Below are positions 58,563 to 64,000 of a DNA stretch of 64,000 nucleotides, one piece after another. The stretch covers positions 1 to 64,000 of the forward strand of contig CAMYVY010000010.1 in the NCBI GenBank assembly GCA_947302715.1, written 5' to 3'. The DNA is from an uncultured Clostridia bacterium. GTDB lineage: Bacteria; Bacillota; Clostridia; Peptostreptococcales; Anaerovoracaceae. Under the pieces are notes generated by a model that did no database searches, was not told the DNA's origin, and worked only from the letters and a program-made list of their open reading frames with translations. Numbering within the stretch: position 1 is the first letter of the stretch; the number at the start of each line of letters is the position of its first letter. The translations under genes and the position numbers were made by a program.

Positions 58563-60947
58563 ATGCTTACACCGAGAATAGAAAGAATGAAGGAAAAATG
58601 CCTGACCACCAGACCGAGCATTACAGCTGAGAGACTGGTTCTTGCTACAGAGGCATACCAGAAATTTGCAGGCGAGGCAGTTCCAATTTTCCGCGCCAAG
58701 GTAACCAACTATGTCATGGAGAACATGAGCACCATGATCTTTGATGATGAACTCATCGTTGGTTCCGCAACAAACGCATACAAGGGCGCTTGCCTCTTCC
58801 CAGAATTCCAGTCTAGCACCAAGTTCTACATTCCGGACATCGACGAATTCCCGACGAGAACCAAGGACCCATACAACATCACTCCGGAAGACAGAGAGAA
58901 GATTTTGGAGACCCTTCCGTATTGGGAAGGAAAGGCCATGCAGGATATAGCAAAGGCAGCACTGCCGAAGCATACGGTTGAATGCATGGATGACGACATC
59001 ATCACAATCGGTCTGACAAACGGTGTATCCGGAGAAACTCTTTGCGACCACGAGAAACTTCTCACTGTTGGTCTAAAGGGATATATGGAAGAGTGCCAGG
59101 CGAACATCGATGCCATGATGCCATCATGCCAGCTTGACGAAGAGAAGAAGAACTTTTGGCAGGCATGCATCATCCAGAGCCAGGGACTTATCACCTATGC
59201 ACATCGCATGGCAGAGGAAGCCGAACGTCAGGCATCTGTATGCTCCGACGAAAAGAGAAAGGCTGAGCTCCTTCAGATTGCAGAGAACTGCCGCGTAGTT
59301 CCTGAAAATCCGCCGCAGACATTCCAGCAGGCTCTCCAGATGGTATGGTTTGCTCACGTATACTTCCACATCGAAGTATGTACGACAGCTAACGGCTTTG
59401 GTCGTTTTGATCAGTATATGTATCCATTCTACAAGAAGGATGTAATCGACGAAAAGAATATAACAGAGGAAGAAGCTCTCGAAATGCTCGAATGTTTCTA
59501 CCTGAAGGCATGCGAAGTATTCGAAGTTAGAGACCGCTGGTATGCGACATCCTTTGCAGGATATCCAATGTGGGAAATCCTCGTCGTAGGTGGCCAAACA
59601 CCGGACGGCAAGGACGCAACCAACGAACTCTCCTACGTATGCCTCGAGGCTGCAAATCAGCTAAAGACAACTCAGCCGGTTATGGCAGTCCGTGTCTTTG
59701 ATGGAACACCGGAAGCTCTGATCAGAAAGGGCTGCGAAATGATCCAGGACGGACAGGCGAACCCGGGATTCTTTAACGACAACGCTGCCATCAAGATGGC
59801 TCTCGGAAAGGGCTGCTCGATAGAAGAAGCCAGAGACTGGACCATCGTAGGATGCATCCAGCCGGGTCCTGGTGGTGGAGCAACCGACGGCTCTCCTGAT
59901 GCCGGCTACGTCAACATGGCCAAGATGATTAACTTCGTTCTCCATAACGGAGTCGATCCTGATACAGGAAAGCTCATGGGACTTCAGACAGGAGATCCGA
60001 GGGACTTCAAGAGCATCGAGGATGTCAAGGAAGCAGTTAAGAAACAGATCCTTCACTTCTATAGAATGATCTGTGACGGATACAATGTAATGCAGAGCAT
60101 GCACATGACCAGATTCCCGGTAATATTCGCGGGCATGGTAACCAAGGGTTGCGTAGAGAGCGGCCGTTCCGTTCAGCACGGCGGAGCCAAGTATACTACA
60201 GCAGGTCTCTACATCACAGGTGCTGCAAACCTTGCAGACTCCATCGCAGCAATCGAGAAGTGCGTATTCGAGGACAAAGATATCACGATGGACGAACTCA
60301 TCAGTGCACTCGACAAGAACTTCGAAGGTGAAGAGAGAATGCGTCAGCTTCTCCTTAACAAGCCTGCCAAGTTCGGAAATGACGATGAGCATGTCGATGG
60401 AATCTATCGCGAGATGATGCAGTTCATTGCAGAGAACGTACAGGAATGGCCGGACGCAAGAGGCGGAAAGTATTCCTTCAACGTACATTCACAGACGGTA
60501 AACGTATCTCACGGCTTGGTAACCGGAGCTACACCTGACGGAAGACTGAAGGGTGAACCGCTCTGTGACAACGCATCGCCGATGATGGGACGTGATGTCA
60601 GTGGACCTACTGCGACGGTTAAGTCCGTAGCATCGATGGGTCAGGAGAACTTCCACGATGGAGCACTCTTTAACCTTCGTTTCGATCCTAAGGGAGTCGA
60701 AGGCGAGAAGGGTCTGGAGAGCATCGAGGGCGTCATCAAGACCTACTTCAAGCACGGTGGTGAGCATATCCAGATCAACGTAGTTGACGACAAGACTCTG
60801 AAGGCTGCACAAAAGAATCCTGAGAAATATCGCGGACTCATGGTGCGTGTTGCCGGTTACATGGCTTACTTCACAGAGCTTGATAAATCCGCTCAGGACA
60901 CAATCATCTACAGAACAACGCATTTCAGCAATGCTGCTGAAGCATAA
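58563..60947 (+). CDS. Glycyl radical enzyme (PFL/dehydratase superfamily), substrate unknown
   Basis: GCIQPGPGGGATDGSPDAGYVNMAK (thiyl Cys region), C-terminal RVAGYMAYF (glycyl radical loop); start refined to Met after AGGAG. Confidence 0.92.
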   Translation: MLTPRIERMKEKCLTTRPSITAERLVLATEAYQKFAGEAVPIFRAKVTNYVMENMSTMIFDDELIVGSATNAYKGACLFPEFQSSTKFYIPDIDEFPTRTKDPYNITPEDREKILETLPYWEGKAMQDIAKAALPKHTVECMDDDIITIGLTNGVSGETLCDHEKLLTVGLKGYMEECQANIDAMMPSCQLDEEKKNFWQACIIQSQGLITYAHRMAEEAERQASVCSDEKRKAELLQIAENCRVVPENPPQTFQQALQMVWFAHVYFHIEVCTTANGFGRFDQYMYPFYKKDVIDEKNITEEEALEMLECFYLKACEVFEVRDRWYATSFAGYPMWEILVVGGQTPDGKDATNELSYVCLEAANQLKTTQPVMAVRVFDGTPEALIRKGCEMIQDGQANPGFFNDNAAIKMALGKGCSIEEARDWTIVGCIQPGPGGGATDGSPDAGYVNMAKMINFVLHNGVDPDTGKLMGLQTGDPRDFKSIEDVKEAVKKQILHFYRMICDGYNVMQSMHMTRFPVIFAGMVTKGCVESGRSVQHGGAKYTTAGLYITGAANLADSIAAIEKCVFEDKDITMDELISALDKNFEGEERMRQLLLNKPAKFGNDDEHVDGIYREMMQFIAENVQEWPDARGGKYSFNVHSQTVNVSHGLVTGATPDGRLKGEPLCDNASPMMGRDVSGPTATVKSVASMGQENFHDGALFNLRFDPKGVEGEKGLESIEGVIKTYFKHGGEHIQINVVDDKTLKAAQKNPEKYRGLMVRVAGYMAYFTELDKSAQDTIIYRTTHFSNAAEA

Positions 60948-60972
60948 ACAAATGCCATAGAAAAAGCATGAT

Positions 60973-61005
60973 AGCCCGACCGGAAAAATCTCTTCGGTCG
61001 GGCTG
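60973..61005 (+). terminator. Hairpin after GRE gene
   Basis: AGCCCGACCGG..TTCGGTCGGGCT. Confidence 0.6.
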
Positions 61006-61073
61006 TATTCTAAGTAGAAAAAATACCGAAGGCAAAGTATAATTTTATTAAGTCTTATTAATAACGAGGTGGG

Positions 61074-62093
61074 TTGATGACAGAAAGAATGACAGCACTG
61101 GTAGGAGGAATACAGAAGTTCTCTACGGAAGACGGTCCGGGAATCAGGACGACGGTCTTCTTGAAGGGCTGCCCGCTTAACTGTGCATGGTGCCACAACC
61201 CGGAACTCATTAGCTTTGAACAGGAATTGATTCAAATGCCGAACAACTGCATCAAGTGTGGCTACTGTATTTCCGTATGCCCACAGGATGCAATTTTTTT
61301 TGAGGAAGTAGAGGACGACAGCAAAGCCGACAGCGAGGATGCTGCTAAGAATGAAGAAACAGTAGACAAGAGAAAAGAAGGCGCAGAGAAAAAAGTACGA
61401 ATAGCTATAGACAGAGACAAATGCGACAGATGCTTTAAATGCGTCGATGGCTGCACTGCAAATGCTTTGAGGAGAGTGGCCAAAGAAATGACCCCGGAGG
61501 AGGTCATGAAGAAGGTCGCCCAGGACAAGGACTTTTATCTCAATACCGAGGGCGGTATGACTATAAGCGGCGGCGAAATGCTGGCGCAGCCGGGCTTTGC
61601 CGAAAAACTGATCGAACTTGCCGCAGGAGAAGGCATAAACGTATGCCTCGATACATCGGGCTATGGCGATGGTGCGACGCTTAAGCGCCTGGCCTCGCAC
61701 GACAATGTTACGGACATACTCTATGACATGAAGGCGCTGGATCCGGAGCTTCACGAGGAATATACGGGAGTCGCTAACGATTTGATTCTGGAGAATCTGA
61801 GGATGCTTGCGGCGGATCCTGTAACCGCGCCAAAGATACTCATGAGGATGCCGCTGATTCATGGAGTTAACGATGATGAGGATTTGATCCGCCGAACAGC
61901 CGAGCTATACAAGGAACTCGGAATCAAGAGAGTGACGCTTCTCGCCTATCATATTTTGGGAGTGTCCAAGAAGAGACATATCGGCGGAACGCCACTGGAA
62001 TTCAAACCACCGTCGGATGAACAGCTAGATGAAATCAAGGAAACGATGGAGAGAATCTCCGGAGCAAAGGTAGAGATTTTAGGACGCGTATAG
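61074..62093 (+). CDS. Glycyl-radical enzyme activating enzyme (radical SAM)
   Basis: FSTEDGPGIRTTVFLKGCPLNCAWCHNPE; two ferredoxin-like clusters; GGMTISGGEML. Confidence 0.94.
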   Translation: MMTERMTALVGGIQKFSTEDGPGIRTTVFLKGCPLNCAWCHNPELISFEQELIQMPNNCIKCGYCISVCPQDAIFFEEVEDDSKADSEDAAKNEETVDKRKEGAEKKVRIAIDRDKCDRCFKCVDGCTANALRRVAKEMTPEEVMKKVAQDKDFYLNTEGGMTISGGEMLAQPGFAEKLIELAAGEGINVCLDTSGYGDGATLKRLASHDNVTDILYDMKALDPELHEEYTGVANDLILENLRMLAADPVTAPKILMRMPLIHGVNDDEDLIRRTAELYKELGIKRVTLLAYHILGVSKKRHIGGTPLEFKPPSDEQLDEIKETMERISGAKVEILGRV

Positions 62094-62112
62094 AGAAAAG
62101 GAGGACTGCTTT

Positions 62113-63288
62113 ATGAGAGAAATCGCTGTAAGAGTTGACGAGCTAAGAGAAGAGATTCAGGCAATCGCCCACGAGATTCACGAGAACCCCGAACTCGGAA
62201 ACGAGGAGTTTCACTCGGTTGAACTCTTAACGAATCTAATGAAGAAGCACGGCTTCAGTGTAGAGCAAGGGCAGTGCGACATGCCGACGGCTTTCATCGC
62301 GAGCTATAAGGGATCAAAGCCCGGACCTGTAATCGGATACCTTGCGGAGTACGATGCTCTCCGTGGAATGGGTCACGCCTGCGGTCACAATATGATCGGA
62401 ACTCTCGCTTGCTGCTGCGCAATCGCGATCAAGGAAGCTATCGATGAATATGGCGGAGAGGTCAGAGTTATCGGCGCTCCTGCAGAGGAAACGATGGGCG
62501 GAAAATGCGCGATGGCGGAAGCCGGTTACTATGATGACCTGGCGGTTGCAATCATGGGACATCCAGCAGGAATCCACGCAAGAAGCAGCAATATGATGGC
62601 TATAGATTCACAGAAGTTCGAATTCTTCGGCAAGGCTTCGCATGCAGCAGCCAGTCCGGAACTCGGAATAAACGCGCTCAATGCGGTGCTCCTGACATTC
62701 AGAAACATAGATGCTCTTCGTCAGCACACGGTACAGACAGCCAGAGTCCACGGAATCATCAGAGATGGTGGTCAGGCAGCGAACATCGTTCCGGAATACG
62801 CGAGCTGCGAGTTCTATATTCGCGCGGAGGACTCCAAATACTGTTTGGAATTCAGCGAGAGAGTAAAGAACTGCGCCAGAGCTGCCGCACTTGCAACGGG
62901 AGCCGATCTCAAGATTACGAACTTCGAAGGCTTCTACGACAACCTGGCCACAAACGAAGTTCTTTCCGAGCGTTGCGTCAAGCACACTCATGACTTCGGT
63001 ATCACCGATGAACTTAAGAAGAGAGAAAACACCGGATCCTCGGATATCGGAAACGTCAGCTACAGATGCCCATGCGTTCATCAGTGGTTCGATGTTGTCG
63101 GAGATCCGAACGTACCGCTTCATACACCGGAGCTCTGCGCGGGTGCAGATTCGGAATACGGTTATGACAATATGTTCACCATCGCAAAGGCCTTTGTTGC
63201 AACAGGTGAAGATGTGCTGACCGATCCGGAATTCCTCGCAGAGATCAGAGCCGAATTCGACAAGCTCGACCGCGGAGTACGTAAATAG
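62113..63288 (+). CDS. M20-family amidohydrolase/metallopeptidase
   Basis: IHENPELGNEEFHS, GYLAEYDALRGMGHACGHNMIG, GAPAEETMGGK, YRCPCVHQWF. Confidence 0.9.
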   Translation: MREIAVRVDELREEIQAIAHEIHENPELGNEEFHSVELLTNLMKKHGFSVEQGQCDMPTAFIASYKGSKPGPVIGYLAEYDALRGMGHACGHNMIGTLACCCAIAIKEAIDEYGGEVRVIGAPAEETMGGKCAMAEAGYYDDLAVAIMGHPAGIHARSSNMMAIDSQKFEFFGKASHAAASPELGINALNAVLLTFRNIDALRQHTVQTARVHGIIRDGGQAANIVPEYASCEFYIRAEDSKYCLEFSERVKNCARAAALATGADLKITNFEGFYDNLATNEVLSERCVKHTHDFGITDELKKRENTGSSDIGNVSYRCPCVHQWFDVVGDPNVPLHTPELCAGADSEYGYDNMFTIAKAFVATGEDVLTDPEFLAEIRAEFDKLDRGVRK

Positions 63289-63339
63289 AATTTAATGCAA
63301 CATGCTGATAATCAAAACGCATACACGGAGGTGGTAGAC

Positions 63340-64000
63340 GTGAAATTAGTAGTAATAGGCGGAGTGACCGGAGGAGCATCGACGGCGGCAAGAGTCAGGA
63401 GACTCGATCCGAGCGCGGAGATAGTTTTATTCGAGAGAGGACGTGACGTTTCTTTTTCTAATTGCGCTCTTCCTTACAGACTCTCGGATATAGTCGAGAG
63501 TTCGGAGGACCTGATTTTGATGGACCCCGAAGACTTCAGACTTCGCCACAATATAGATGTTCATACCAAGAGTGAGGTTACGGAAATTGACAGAAAAGCA
63601 AAGACCGTAACAGTCAAAAATCTGAAGACCGGAAAAAGAAGAAAGGTCAAATACGACAAACTGATGCTTGCGCCCGGTGCCAATCCGATCCTTCCAAAGA
63701 GCATCAAAGGTATAGATTCGCCTAATGTCTTTACGGTCAGAAACGTAGAAGACATCGAGAAACTGAAGGCGCACATCGACTTTGAGGGGATAGAGAATGT
63801 CGCTGTTGTCGGCGGTGGATTCATCGGAATCGAAGTGGCGGAAAACATCAGAGAGAGTGGAAAGAACGTCAACTTGATAGAAGGTCTTCCGCAGATACTC
63901 GCGCCCTTTGATGAAGACATGGTCCAGATTCTGCAGAAAGAACTCATGGATAACGGCGTCAATCTTTATCTCGGAAGTACGGTAAAGGAAATCGGAAAGA
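63340..64000 (+). CDS. FAD/NAD(P)-dependent disulfide reductase (CoA-disulfide-reductase-like), truncated by window end
   Basis: GTG start after GGAGGTGG; VKLVVIGGVTGGASTAARVRRLDPSAEIVLFERGRDVSFSNCALPYRLSD; VAVVGGGFIGIEVAENI; absent from ORF track because no stop. Confidence 0.85.
   Translation, partial: MKLVVIGGVTGGASTAARVRRLDPSAEIVLFERGRDVSFSNCALPYRLSDIVESSEDLILMDPEDFRLRHNIDVHTKSEVTEIDRKAKTVTVKNLKTGKRRKVKYDKLMLAPGANPILPKSIKGIDSPNVFTVRNVEDIEKLKAHIDFEGIENVAVVGGGFIGIEVAENIRESGKNVNLIEGLPQILAPFDEDMVQILQKELMDNGVNLYLGSTVKEIGK

Noticed and set aside
60489-61862. 457-aa antisense ORF
   Set aside because: Opposite the GRE and its activase, both with strong motifs.

Overview
64 kb of chromosomal DNA, probably from an anaerobic Gram-positive (Clostridia-like Firmicutes; an inference from gene content only). 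Housekeeping genes (alr, purB, prfA, YrdC/Sua5, rpiB, upp, tyrS, greA, lysS) flank a large accessory surface-display region at about 3.9-38.1 kb. That region holds a zinc-ribbon membrane protein, a pair of histidine-kinase-like proteins with a NarL/LuxR response regulator, signal peptidase I, two giant LPxTG-type surface proteins (2323 and 3001 aa), an island bounded by nested inverted repeats (Rpn-type nuclease, small membrane peptide, CWB2 protein, HicAB), RelBE-like genes, and a sortase-assembled pilus operon. Near the right end is a glycyl-radical-enzyme cluster: YfcC-type transporter, divergent long AraC regulator, GRE, activase, M20 amidohydrolase, and a CoA-disulfide-reductase-like flavoprotein cut by the window end. 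Best leads: (i) an inverted-repeat motif ATCATAC-TTTT-GTACGAT upstream of two surface-protein loci, with a degenerate copy at a third, beside a NarL-type two-component system with a degenerate partner kinase; (ii) a giant surface protein combining HxHTxxCY repeats, a CHAP-like domain and a putative thioester domain; (iii) nested inverted repeats bounding a cassette; (iv) a GRE with Cys-x-Gln in place of the common Cys-x-Glu, next to an M20 hydrolase and a transporter; (v) an acyl-CoA synthetase with a decayed second AMP-binding module full of low-complexity sequence; (vi) a 92-bp tandem repeat present in opposite orientations about 29 kb apart. No rRNA, tRNA or CRISPR was recognised. All calls come from reading the sequence and the supplied ORFs; no database search was run.
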